64,000 nt of DNA from Blastomussa wellsi (GCA_947652115.1 OX393568.1:8765521-8829520); one strand, 5' to 3'; shown: positions 37,501 to 48,126, numbered from the stretch's first letter. Numbers and translations are program-made. Notes: generated by a model from the sequence alone, not told the origin.

Positions 37501-39220
37501 ACGAGGGATTTTGGGAAAAGTAGCAAGAATCTATGACCCCCTTGGTCTGATCGCGCCAATCACCTTGCAGGGAAAGCTGCTTTACCGAAGCGCCTGCGAT
37601 GAGAAATCTGCCTGGGATGCACCGTTGTCTGTGCCTTTGCAACAACAGTGGAAGAAGTGGGAGAGTTCTTTACCACCTGAAGTTTCCTGCCCAAGAGCAC
37701 TGACCAGCGCCCAAGAACCAATTGAGAGAATTGAACTCCACGCCTTCGGTGACGCAAGCGGAAAAGGCGTCGCCGCTGCTGTGTATGCCGTCGTCAAGCA
37801 ACCAAGCACTTTAAATCAAGGACTTGTCGCGGCAAAAGCAAGACTGGCGAAACAAGGCCTAACTATACCTCGCCGAGAGCTGGTCTCTGGTCACATGGCT
37901 GTAAACCTCCTGAGCAACGTACAAGACGCGCTTCAAGGTTTCCCAGTGACTTCACTACACTTTTGGCTCGACAGCAGCGTTGCCTTGCACTGGATACTGG
38001 GTGGAGGAGACTACAAACAGTTTGTAGCTAACCGAGTACGGAAGATTAGAGAGCATGCTGAGGTTATCTGGCGGCACGTACCAACCGAAGTTAATCCTGC
38101 AGATCTTGCAAGTCGTGGTGGATTGGTAATTGAAAAGAACAAACTATGGTGGAGGGGACCAGAGTGGCTTAGTGATCCTAGGAAGTGGCCAGAAAACCTC
38201 GTCACCGCACCCAGTAAGGAATCAAACCAAGAGGTGAAAACCACAAAGGAACTGTTCGCCCTGGCCGTGAATTCTGACGATGAACTAGACGAACTCCTTG
38301 CCAAGAACTCATACTGGAAAACCTTACGAGTGTGTGCCTGGATCATGCGGTTTGCCCAAAATGCTAGAACAAAGAGAGCAAGCAGAACCAAAGGTCCTCT
38401 TACAACAGAAGAAATTGAAAGGCAAAATCTCTTCTGGATGTTGCGCGCTCAGAGCCAGGGGAATGAAAACTTGGAAGAAGACCGACTGAGTCTCAACTTG
38501 CAGAGAAACAAAGACGGATTGCTAGAGTGCCGTGGAAGACTACCAAGTCCCTATCCGATCTACATACCAGACTCTACAACCTTTGCTGAGAAATTGGTTC
38601 AACACGCCCACAAAGCCACTCTCCATGGGGGAGTGGGGCTGACTATGGCTAAAGTCAGAGAGGAGCATTGGATCCCACGCCTTAGACGCCTTGCAAAGAA
38701 AGTCATCAAGCAGTGCCATGGATGTAAGCGTTTTCAGGCAGTTGCTCTCGCAGCTCCACCCCCTGGTTTGTTGCCACCTGAGAGAACAGAGGGATCAGGT
38801 CCTTTCGAAGTAGTGGGTGTTGACTTTGCCGGCCCTATTAAGTACCGCAAGTCTTCGCGAGCGGAAGGGAAAGCCTACTTGGTGCTTTATGCCTGCAGTT
38901 TAACAAGAGCCTTGTACCTAGAAATCTTACCAAATCTGAAGACCACTACCTTCATGGCAAGCCTAAAGCGATTCATCGCTAGGCGAGGACGACCTTCGAA
39001 GATTTTCTCAGACAATAGAAGGACTTTCGTGGGAGCGGCCAAGCTGATAAAAGAAATCCAACACCTTTACCCTCTGGAATTAGCCTGTGATAAAGTCCCA
39101 GGAAGAGCCGCAGCGCCGCCACAGCTTAACGCTGCAGCGCCAGTTTTCCGCCCAAGGAGAGATGCTGCTGTGGCTGCTAACTTGCGTATCCACGATGCTA
39201 TTGAAGATGCAGAACTTTAA
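34596..39220 (+). pseudogene. BEL/Pao Gag-Pol polyprotein, N-terminal frameshift, integrase truncated
   Basis: The likely start ATG at 34596 is in another frame; about one base appears to be missing near 34700, and the open frame from 34766 gives 1484 residues. Domains in order, residues numbered from 34766: coiled-coil-like charged N-terminus; DUF1759 Gag-like domain (about 88-230); three zinc knuckles (about 302-370); aspartic protease with DTGA at 412; BEL-type reverse transcriptase (conserved region from about 690, catalytic YVDD at 817-820); RNase H with GDAS around 995; HHCC integrase zinc domain (about 1280-1320); integrase core with Asp at 1353 and Asp at 1416. The third catalytic acid and the remaining integrase are absent: the sequence passes directly into the conserved basic C-terminal tail of the family. 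The SDN motif also continues RRTF where a G-x-x-F form is usual. An in-frame deletion is inferred. Confidence 0.9.
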
Positions 39221-39383
39221 AACCTGAGAACAGGATCGAACTATGATTTTACATATAAGCATTAGTGATTCAAAATTCAAATGAACTATGACATTTTCTT
39301 TACTTCGTTTTGTTCTATAGTGTTACTTGTAAATGAGCTTATCTAGTTTCCTCTGATTACATGTGCTTCCACGTGGAAAGCAC

Positions 39384-39395
39384 ATGGGGGGAGTG
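39384..39395 (+). promoter_or_regulatory. Polypurine tract of BEL element
   Basis: ATGGGGGGAGTG directly before the 3' LTR; expected plus-strand primer site. Confidence 0.75.
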
Positions 39396-39691
39396 TGTCG
39401 GAAACAGGGTGATTAGTACTGTAAGCGATTGTGAAATCTCACCGGAAATCGAGCGTCGCGTCATGTCTGCTCTGAATGAATGATTTTGTTTATCCCTGTT
39501 GTCTGGAAATATCTTTAGCCAATCAGCTTACGTTCAATTAAGGTGTGCCAAAACATGAGGCAACAATGAACTGGGTTTTCCGAGTAAGATATCGAAAGCT
39601 TTAACTGAACTTTGTTGTGTACGCGGACTGAGAATAAAAGCAACTGGAAGAGAGAACAGCGACAGTGTGGGCTCCTGACTTATTCCCCACA
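39396..39691 (+). repeat. 3' LTR of BEL element
   Basis: 296 bp, nearly identical to the 5' LTR, ending CCCCACA before intron sequence. Confidence 0.93.
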
Positions 39692-41214
39692 ATTTGTTGT
39701 TTTTACGTCACGATTTTAAAAAGCGCTTACTTTGATAACAGATGAAAAAATGTTAAGTTCAATTACAAACCAAATTTTGATAGTCCGTTTCCTTTTGTTT
39801 TATATTTAGCATGGTGTGCAGAAAAACAAATTCAAACCCCGCTTGAAGCGATGAAAATAGGTCAGCTGGATCAAAACCTTCGCAGATTTTATGCAGAAGC
39901 GAGAACGAAAAAGGGCGAAGAATACAGTAAATCTACCTTGCTGGGATTTCGCCATTCGATAGAAAGATTCCTCAATGCCCCGCCATTTAGCAGAGGCCTA
40001 CAAATTTCAACTGACCCAAGATTTGCAAGATCAAACCTCATGCTAGATGCGCAAATAAAAAATCTAAAACGAAGCGGCAAAGAAAATGTCTCGCACAAAC
40101 CTGCTATCGAGGAAGAAGACCTCCAGAAGCTGAAATCAAGTGAAGTGTTGTCCTTGTCGTCACCGCTTTCCTTGCTGAGAAACGTTTGGTTTCATGTTGT
40201 CCTGTTTCTGCAGAAGGGGCCTTGAAACCGATGCGGCTGGAAGAAATTACGCAACCATGACTCACGATGAATTATCAAAGAATCATCCCGGAGGGCTTAA
40301 GGACGTTGAAAGCACGGAAAAAGAAGCCAGAATGTATGAGACCGAAGACCAAGGTGACGGCTACAAGGCCCTCAAATTGTATCTCCAGAAGGTCAATCCA
40401 AAGTGTACTGCGTTTTTTCAATATCCCAAGAAAAATAGCATGGCTCTAGATGCCGTTTGGTACGAAGCACGACCGCTTGGAATAAACAGCCTCGCTAAAA
40501 TGATGAAGACCATCAGCGAAGAAGCACGTTTATCCAAAGTCTACACAAACCATTGTGTAAGAGCCACTGCCATCACTCTCTGGTCCAACGCCGGGTTTTC
40601 AAACCGCCACATAATGGCCATTTCTGGACACCGCAGTGAGCAGTCTCTGGTAAGCTACAATTCGCAGCCTTCGACCTCACAGCTCCATAACTGTAGCCAA
40701 GTCTTGTCGAGAGCCTTCAGTTCTCCTTCTGCCAACAATCACAGCCAGCCATCAGAAACTTCTCGGCAATCCACGTCGTTCCAGGCCAAACAAGTGGCAA
40801 CGAAATCGCTCTTCAGCGAATGCACCAGTCAAAATGTGAAAATTGTTTTCAACGGTTCATTCTCTGAATCGATGTGAAATTCAGTCCTTCGTGTTTTAAT
40901 AACTTTGGACGGTTGTCTACTTTTTTCCCTGAGTTTGTTCATAATTCTATTGAACTATTTCACCGGTTGTTGGATACAGACCTTAGAAAGAGGATTTTGA
41001 TCGATATTTCAGGAAACGTGATTAAACTTTATCGAGTTGCTGGTGTGCAGTCGCTTGTCATGAATGAATTTGCGCGCGCTTATTTTCTCCTGTCATGTAA
41101 GACTACACCAACATTTTTTGCGATGTACCTCAATAAAAGCAGCTCTGTTGTTCCAATGTCTCAGTGTTATGTTATAAAACAAATTGACTTTATAAGCCAA
41201 AGGTCACGGTCACT

Positions 41215-41246
41215 GACCGGGGTTCGTTTCCCCGCCGGGGAGTTAA
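41215..41246 (+). pseudogene. 32-bp tRNA-Asp 3' fragment in opposite orientation
   Basis: This stretch equals the T-arm, acceptor 3' strand, discriminator and first downstream bases of the array tRNA-Asp, but on the plus strand. The T-loop is TTCGTTT, the A58T variant seen in unit 2. Similarity stops abruptly on both sides. It lies in the right flank of the Crypton, about 100 bp before the array resumes, and cannot make a tRNA. Confidence 0.8.
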
Positions 41247-41875
41247 GCTATCGCCTCCCGCGACTCTTACGCTTCTTTCGTGCTTAGCAACCTCCCGCGT
41301 GCACCCATAACTCAATAGTACATGCTATGGCGTTTACCATTTGTTAGATATGTTAACGTCGCACTGTCCATTATGATCTTATCCGGTAGAACAAGACAAA
41401 GAATTAGCAATGAAAGAATTTTCAGGTCAAACTGCTCCTCACGGTCAGTTATTATACAGTATTGACATAAAGAAATTCCTGTACAGTGCTGGTCAAAATA
41501 AAACAACGTACCAAATAACTCAACACCTTCCAATAGCGAAGCGCGCGAACTCGGAAAATAGAGAATCAAATTATTGTACCGCAGCGAGACTTGAAAACAT
41601 CAGCGTATTGTGGAAGAAATAGAGTCAATTTAGACGCAGTTTACGTTTGCAAAGTCTTTTAGGAAAACCGGCTTTCGCGCTTGAGGAAATCTTGACAATC
41701 GTCCGCCATTCCTGTTTGTTTGTCAGACTCTTGTCTTGATGTCACTCACCTACTTTGCTATTCCTCGGGCTCACCATCTCTTAAAACTTTCGAAAAATGA
41801 AACGGTCTCGCTTCCTGAGAGAGGACCAAAGAATGTAGCTCTAAAAAGGTTCAATATAAAGGCGTGGCTCATGCT

Positions 41876-41948
41876 TGTTTCCGGCAGGACTCGAACCTGC
41901 GACCTTCCGCGTGTGAGGCGGACGTGATAACCACTACACTACGGAAAC
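41876..41948 (-). tRNA. tRNA-Val-CAC: tRNA-Val(CAC), unit 25, canonical
   Basis: Identical to the reference. It is the partner of the Asp gene at 33701-33772 and was separated from it by the inserted elements. Confidence 0.95.
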
Positions 41949-42663
41949 CACGCAGCGATTCAAACTTAAATCAATATTTGACCAGTTACTTTCAAAATCA
42001 TTAATGCATCACGATTTTCATTTTCCCGTTTCTGTTTGGGAAATGATTGTTTCGAGTGCAGAGCGTAATCTCATTTTGTTTCCAGAAGTCTCGAGAAAGT
42101 TACCGTTCCTTTGACAGCTGAGTCCAATTTGGTTTTCAGAGGAATGTTCTCAATTGGACAGCATGTATTCCTATTACATATACTAATTCTACATGTTGCA
42201 ACAAAGGTAAAGCATACGATTATTTTTTCACTGTCATGAGTAGTTTTCTTTTTTTCTAACTACGTTAATGATTCTTTTGTTTTGGAAAAGTAAAATAATG
42301 AATTTCTAAGAAGTTGATTCACCTAACCAGAGGGACAGCAGAGAAATATAGACGAAAGCTGATTCAAAGAGTATATTTTTAATACCAAATCTGCCAATTT
42401 AGAAAACAATAAGGTTGGTATAGCATGCAACACGTTGCTCTGGCTGTCCAAAATCGGTCACTTTGTAAGGAAATAAGAGACTGGTTGGATGGCGAAAGAT
42501 CCATTCCTTTCTGGACCGTGGTTGTAAAACAGTCGTAAACTCCGAACAATTTATTTTGTCCTTTGTGTTTTAATAAAAAAAATCTAATATTTTGTGTAAT
42601 AATTTTATCACTGTTTCAACCGCACACTAGGTAAAATTAACAAGTAAAAATTTTGCCTTTGAA

Positions 42664-42735
42664 CTCCCCGGCGGGGAATCGAACCCCGGTCTCCCGCGTG
42701 ACAGGCGGGGATACTCACCACTATACTACCGAGGA
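42664..42735 (-). tRNA. tRNA-Asp-GTC: tRNA-Asp(GUC), unit 26, canonical
   Basis: Identical to the reference. Last Asp gene of the array. Confidence 0.95.
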
Positions 42736-43274
42736 CCCATGTATAGATATGTTAACGTCGCACTGTGCATTACGATCTTATCCGGCAGAACAAGACAAAG
42801 AATTAGCAATGAAAGTATTTTCAGATCAAACTACTTCTCACGGTCAGTTATTATGCAGTATTGACATAAAGAAATTCCTGTACAGTGCTGGTCAAAATAA
42901 AACAACGTACCAAATAACTCAACACCTTCCAATAGCGAAGCGCGCGAACTCGGAAAATAGAGAATCAAATTATTGTACCGCAGCGAGACTTGAAAACATC
43001 AGCGTATTGTGGAAGAAGTAGAGTCAATTTAGACGCAGTTTTCGTTTGCAAAGTCTTTTAGGAAAACCGGCTTTCGCGCTTGAGGAAATCTCGACAATCG
43101 TCCGCCATTCCGGTTTGTTTGTCCGACTCTTGTCTTTATGTCACTCGCCTACTTGGCTATTCCTCGGGCTCACCATCTCTTAAAACTTTAGAAAAATGAA
43201 ACGGTCTCGCTTCCTGAGAGAGGACAAAAGAATGTAGCTCTAAAAGCGTTCAATATAAAGGCGTGGCTCATGCT

Positions 43275-43860
43275 CTTTTCCGGCAGGACTCGAACCTGCG
43301 ACCTTCCGCGTGTGAGGCGGACGTGATAACCACTGCACTACGGTAGACTAAGAGCAGTCCCTTTTTTCTTAGTCCGTCGAGTGCGAAGCGAAAAAAATGT
43401 CCGCAGGAAACCCTTAGCCTACGATTGAAGTCTCCGTAAAAATAGTTTTTAAATTACATCTGCAAACTGTACAACATTGATATAAGGCCGGCCTTCCCTT
43501 CACTTGCTCTTGGGAGTTTTGCTGATCGAAGATATCCCTTTTGCTGCGTTCTTTTTGTTGCGTTTTCCTCTGCCGAAATCTGTTTTCATCTTTGAAACTC
43601 CCAGGGTGGCGACGACAAGCAAAATTGACAGGACGTCAAGATAAGGATTAAATCATTGGGCGCGGTTAATTCAATTTGAAATTAACACCAAAAAATCACT
43701 CTGCCGTGAAAAGTCAAACACTGTCGCTTAGGCGGTAGGTCCTCTTTTTCGGGCCTCGCCGTGTGGGCGCGTCTCCCAGGTTTCTTGCGGCCATTTTTTC
43801 GCTTCGCGCTCGACGGACTAAGAAAAAAAGGGACTGCTCGTAGTCTAACACTACGGAAAC
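43275..43860 (-). pseudogene. tRNA-Val of unit 26 split by a MITE
   Basis: The 3' and central parts (43275-43343) are present, with the acceptor ending in A instead of C72. The 5' acceptor strand is separated from them by a 505-bp insertion at 43344-43848 that duplicated 8 bp of the tRNA (CACTACGG). The gene is destroyed. Confidence 0.88.
43344..43848. mobile_element. 505-bp MITE inserted in tRNA-Val
   Basis: Terminal inverted repeats of roughly 45 bp starting TAGACTA, including GAGCAGTCCC and CTTAGTCCGTCGAG, flanked by the 8-bp direct repeat CACTACGG. An 8-bp duplication fits hAT, P or Merlin-type transposases. No coding capacity seen. The interior holds GC-richer unique sequence. Confidence 0.88.
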
Positions 43861-44521
43861 CACGCAACGATTCAAACTTAAATCAAATAATATTTGACCA
43901 GTTACTTCCAAAATCATTAATACATCACAATTTTCATTTTCCCGTTTTTGCTTGGGAAGTGATTATTTCCAGTGCAGAGCGTAATCTCATTTTGTTTCCA
44001 GAAGTCTTGAGGAAGTCGCCGTTTAATTCCGTCAGATTCAAACCCATCTTTTTAAAAAACTCATTTGTCTTTACATTACCACTTTTCGTCTGAGGAACGA
44101 ATCATTGGCCTACATTCTTGGTAATATAGGACTGAAGTTGACAAGTGATAGAAGCTGGCTTATAAAGTCACAACAGCTGCTGTGCAATCTGCACAGGACA
44201 TATGCCAAGACTGTGTCTCAGTGAATCGTTGTTTTGGGTGAATAATTGAAAAATTTATCTTTGCGTTCAATAATATCATTTAAATAACCTTCGTTCCTAA
44301 CAAACCTACATGCAGACTTTTATCCTAACACTAACTGGAACAGTTTTTGTCTTCTTCATTTTCACTTTTATCACTTTTTTCCTTTTCCTATTTCCTATCT
44401 TAAATTACTTGAATCATTAATCATTATAAACTTAACTACTTGGTGTTCTCGTGTTGTCTGGATTTTATCTTTAATTATATAGCAACATTGAAATGGCATC
44501 AACAGAAACTCGGAAAAATCC

Positions 44522-44598
44522 GAGTCCCATATGGGATTGGAACCCACGACCCTCCGTGATTTAGTCGGATGCTCTAACCACTGAGTTACTGGAGACTC
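44522..44598 (-). repeat. tRNA-derived SINE head
   Basis: Minus-strand tRNA-like sequence with acceptor GAGTCTC/GGGACTC, a D-arm-like part and a T-arm with loop TTCCAAT. Extra bases before the D-arm and an atypical anticodon loop argue against a working tRNA. A short hairpin (CTCGGA/TCCGAG, 44510-44523) overlaps the 3' end, and AT-rich sequence follows, as in tRNA-derived SINEs. Confidence 0.6.
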
Positions 44599-44751
44599 TA
44601 TGGTGAGCAAGAGTCAAATGTGGGTCTTGACTGGAACTGGAACTGGACTAGACTTGGAAAACATCATCTTTATCACATGCCGAGTGCTAAAAAGTATAAA
44701 AGGTAGTTGCCAGTACAAATGTTTTGGTAAGTCTTTAATTAGTTAGGTACT

Positions 44752-44761
44752 TATTATTATT

Positions 44762-44806
<45 letters not shown>

Positions 44807-44814
44807 TTCATCGG

Positions 44815-44848
<34 letters not shown>

Positions 44849-44867
44849 TATTATTATTATTATTATC
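44752..44867. repeat. (ATC)n/(ATT)n microsatellite
   Basis: ATC trinucleotides with one interruption near 44810, passing into ATT repeats at the end. Confidence 0.95.
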
Positions 44868-45108
44868 TAGGTCCTCTAATTTTTATACCTATATTCTGAT
44901 GGTCTATCGAATACTTTTTATTGTTGTGATTTCTTTTAGCTTTCTTAATCTTGTAACTGATTTGTTGTGAAGTTTTAACTATTACTTTTATTGAGAGTTG
45001 GTCATATTAAATAACTGAATGTAATGATTATGTGATTATTTGAATGTTTTTAAAAATTTGATGATTTGTAAATAGGTTTTCTGATGAGATTTTAATAAAA
45101 ATTTATTA

Positions 45109-45110
<2 letters not shown>

Positions 45111-45207
<97 letters not shown>
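45111..45207. repeat. (ATT)n microsatellite
   Basis: About 32 uninterrupted ATT units. Confidence 0.97.
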
Positions 45208-45860
45208 GTGAAACCGATAGAACAATAATATAATTATCTCTTCCATAAAATTTCAATAATTTAAATAGGCTCCTTACAGCATAACAAACACTTCTGTCAT
45301 GGCGACACAACTGGCATTCAATCACAGCTACACCAGTAATAATGATAAGAAACAATTTTTGCTACAGGTTTGTAAAGACTTATTGTCAAAATAAGAAAAG
45401 CGTGAATGCTAAATTCATTTCCGCAATGTTATTGCCTTGCAAGCAAACACCCAAGAAGGCGTAGAAAAAGAAAGTGCAGCCAGAGATGTTAATTAATTTT
45501 ATGGCTTTCAGAAGTTGTGATTGTTCACTATACAATCAACATTACCAAACGATTTCAGGTGCTCAATTTTGTGAGTTTGACAGTAACCAATGAACAAATT
45601 TAGGTGACTGAAATCAAAATTTGTTGCCATGGCCAAAGAGACAACATTCAAGCCATGTGGTGAATTATCAGCTTAACAAAAAATTGAGAGACACCGTTAC
45701 GTTTTCTTGACATAAATTTACGGTGGCTGAATCCTATGTACAATTTGGAAGTTTCTCTTGAAACTAAATCTAAAATATATTGAAACCAAAAATTTCGCTG
45801 TGTAGTTTTCAGGTTAGCAGCCTTTTATTGTTTCTAAAATTTCAGGCTTGTGTATTTTTT

Positions 45861-46719
45861 TAGCCTGCGTAGCTGGCGGGATTCGCGGCTAAGTGCTTTT
45901 GTTTTTGGGGAGCCTTCGTAAGAGCGGCAAAGCCGTGGAGAGATTGGTGAGGAGTCAAGTTGAAATGCCGTCTGGGTTTTTTGGAATTATGCGTTCACCC
46001 AGTGAACGCGAATTGCCGATTGGCTAATAGTGGTGAAATGCCAATCAAATGTTAATTGATACTTCATCTTTCCCACGCCGGCGGTCACAGAAAAATATCC
46101 GTGATCACGAACAACAAATCTGTATTAACATTTAATGGACGGGCCCGTTATCGCAAATATTCAATGCAAGTTGAAATAAACTTCGCGGAAAATTTCAGTT
46201 CTGGTCCTTCCAGAGCTAACATTTTGAGAGCTAAACATATCGTGAAAGTAGTAACGAGCCAAAACAAAACGCGCGGACAAAACATATGCAAATTACTAAG
46301 GTGTCAAATTCTACTAACAGCTACGGGAAACTCTCAGGAACCGTGGGAAACCGAGCACACCTGCGAAGTCCTATGACCTCTACACATTGTGGTTAACTTA
46401 AAACGCCTCCAAATAGCGCTATCACAAATAAATAGAAAGCAAAAAAGGGTCGGAAGACCGAATTAATGTCACGAACGTAGGATAAGTAATTATTTTGCGG
46501 CTTTGAGGTTCGTTCGCTCTATACAAACCTGTCAATAAATACATTTCACCTCGCTCTCTGATTGGCTTATTTAATTAGTTCGCTGAAGGCGATAAAAGTA
46601 GGCGGCCAGCAAAACCCATAAGCAATGAGGCAGGCGGGAAATTTCCACTTGCGCGGCTTCGCCCGGGAATGCTGAGTGAGTAGCTCGCACCCTCAAATCC
46701 CGCCGGCTACGCAGGCTAG
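45861..46719. mobile_element. 859-bp MITE with TAGCCTGCGTAGC ends
   Basis: Terminal inverted repeats of about 24 bp (TAGCCTGCGTAGC, then YGGCGGGATT), flanked by TATTTTTT at 45853-45860 and 46720-46727, an 8-bp duplication. An internal ORF at 46056-46376 has no recognisable domain. Non-autonomous DNA transposon, possibly hAT-like. Confidence 0.82.
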
Positions 46720-47163
46720 TATTTTTTGGGTTTGCAATATGAAGCTCCGTTGGACCCCCCGTCATATATAATGTGAGTACCCCTGGGACACTACCATGGT
46801 GGCAAATTTTTACATCAGTTCGATTGCACTGGGTGACTGTTAGGGAAAGAAATTTAAATGGACAAGCGATTACTGGATTTGAAAAAGTTAAGCTTTTGAA
46901 TTGTTATAGCACACAACTTCAGACATAAAAATCCCTCAACTATATTTCTTGGCTACAAAAGAAATTACTAACTTATATGTCCATGTTAACAATAAACAGA
47001 TGAGCGATCATACAAAAAACTGAAAAAGATGAAGCTTGAATGAAATTATTTCTTCCACAGAAGCATGGCGTCTCAATATTGATAGAACCAAAGGAATGTG
47101 ACATGACTCAACATACCAACATAGTGAAGATTTACCAAATGAATGCACTTTGTTGAAGCATAC
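46720..47163. other. Non-coding stretch between two transposons
   Basis: About 440 bp of unique sequence with no gene or repeat that I recognise. Confidence 0.55.
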
Positions 47164-47989
47164 TATGGTGGCCGATTGTTCTCACAGAAAAACTGGGCCA
47201 AATTCTTAAATGTCCGAAGAAAAAGCGAAGAAAAAACAATTTTTCGTTGAATAATTTTTTTCTGAAAAATAAAAAAATATATAAAAAAATAAAAGGGATA
47301 GTACAAATGTTTTAAAATAAATTTAATTTTGGTTTAAAAAAAAAGAAAAAAATTAAGAAACATGTTTCGGAAATGAAAACGCAAAATTAAACTAGAGTAT
47401 ATTTACAAAAAAACAGTAAATAAAAAAAACACAAAGAATAAAATCAGAGTTTTGATTTCAATACCAAATACATTTGAATTTCAAAAACGCTGTGAGAACG
47501 ACCGACCATGAGAAGGCCGATCGTTCTCATACAAAATTGTAATTGAAAACGAAATGTTTGATGACGGCCGAGTGTTCTCATAGCCCGCTATATCCATGAT
47601 CAGCGGTCTTCTAATCAAAGATGGCGGAAAGGTCGATCCGAAGCAGTGACACACGAAGCAGATCTACGCTATGTTATGAAAAATGTCAGACAAAAGGAGA
47701 TTCTGGACTTCAATTGTTCGTTGGGATTTTCTTGAACATGCTTAGAGTTTGGGAACTTTGAGCAGAAGACTGGTTCAAAAAGGCGTACCAGTGCACTAAG
47801 AGGGTCTTCAAATTCTGCTTTGTGTGGTGTTGTCAAACCAAGTTTACCGGGGGTGGGGGGTGCTCCCATATGAACAAAGGCGTGCGAGGCGTCTGGGGAG
47901 CTGCAGCGCTCCCCAGTTTCAAAACGTTTTGACATTTTTCGGGCAAAACGCGTAGAATAGACCAATTCCAATACATTAAAATTCTAACA

Positions 47990-48090
47990 TGGCGCCCAGG
48001 CTTAGGGGAATAAAACAAAAGAAATTATTTATTCATCGCTAAGCCTCGATGCACAATCTTTTGTTTTATTCCCCCAAGCCTCGGTGACAT
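47990..48090. repeat. Internal hairpin of the 2.4-kb element
   Basis: Arms of about 32 bp containing GGGGAATAAAACAAAAG pair with each other around a 35-bp loop. The edge resembles the hairpin at 54427-54530 (GAGGCTYTRGGGAATAAA). Confidence 0.7.
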
Positions 48091-48094
48091 ATTA

Positions 48095-48126
48095 GAGTCG
48101 CGCAGGCTTGTCAACATTTTTACACT
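48095..48126 (+). repeat. 32-bp direct repeat, copy 1
   Basis: GAGTCGCGCAGGCTTGTCAA and the 12 following bases recur exactly at 48890-48921. Confidence 0.85.

Larger units (their letters stand above)
34263..39691 (+). mobile_element. BEL/Pao LTR retrotransposon in the Crypton intron
   Basis: Bounded by two 296-bp direct LTRs of TG...CA form, with a tRNA primer site after the left one and a purine tract before the right one. It codes for one long Gag-Pol-like ORF. Its host site is the intron of the Crypton gene, in the same orientation. Bases flanking the two outer LTR ends (CACG on the left, ATTT on the right) do not form a target-site duplication. Confidence 0.93.
33918..40877 (+). pseudogene. 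Crypton/DUF3504-type tyrosine recombinase, two exons, frameshifted
   Basis: Exon 1 (33918-34140) has an acidic N-terminal region ending in a helix typical of this family (KRFASLSESDLDDLI), then donor AAAG|GTAAAC, phase 1. Exon 2 starts after TTTAG at 39810 in the matching phase and continues the core-binding domain. Near 40205 the reading frame shifts between two overlapping ORFs (39851-40225 and 40194-40877), at the conserved RRG segment that holds the first catalytic Arg. The second ORF has the family signature: NHCVR (the H-x-x-R box, His at 40551), SGHRS, then SYN with the likely nucleophile Tyr at 40656. A Ser/Gln-rich tail follows. The intron, about 240 bp originally, hosts the BEL element. 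A few residues also seem to be missing just after RRG. I regard it as a dead or dying copy; a sequencing error at the shift is the alternative. Confidence 0.8.
33781..41344 (+). mobile_element. Crypton-type (tyrosine recombinase) element nested in the tRNA array
   Basis: The array is continuous across this block if it is removed, with at most one or two bases shared at the junction and no clear target duplication. That fits insertion by a tyrosine recombinase rather than a DDE transposase. The Crypton part proper is about 2.1 kb once the BEL element (34263-39691) is subtracted. A CCAAT-like motif (about 33815) and a TATA-like stretch (about 33879) precede exon 1. The exact element ends are not certain. 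Confidence 0.75.
41345..44023 (-). repeat. Continuation and right end of the tRNA-Asp/tRNA-Val array
   Basis: Unit sequence resumes at 41345 exactly where it broke off at 33780, so the unit was split by the insertion between. It continues through one Val, one Asp and a second, disrupted Val locus. Similarity to the unit stops near 44023, in the segment that normally leads towards the next unit, so this is the right boundary of the array. Confidence 0.9.
44024..45860. other. Non-coding stretch
   Basis: Apart from the SINE head and two microsatellites I see only AT-rich unique sequence without a supported gene. Confidence 0.6.

Noticed and set aside
40874..41287. 137-codon ORF downstream of the Crypton recombinase
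   Set aside because: Overlaps the recombinase stop, reads through the inverted tRNA-Asp fragment and has no family signature; probably 3' UTR and flank.
44522..44598. Functional tRNA gene
   Set aside because: Extra bases before the D-arm, a nonstandard T-loop and a trailing SINE-like hairpin fit a tRNA-derived repeat better.
46056..46376. 106-codon ORF in the TAGCCTGCG MITE
   Set aside because: No recognisable domain, and it lies wholly within a non-autonomous element.
47669..47971. 100-codon minus-strand ORF in the 2.4-kb inverted-repeat element
   Set aside because: Part lies in an inverted-repeat arm, and nothing resembles a transposase.
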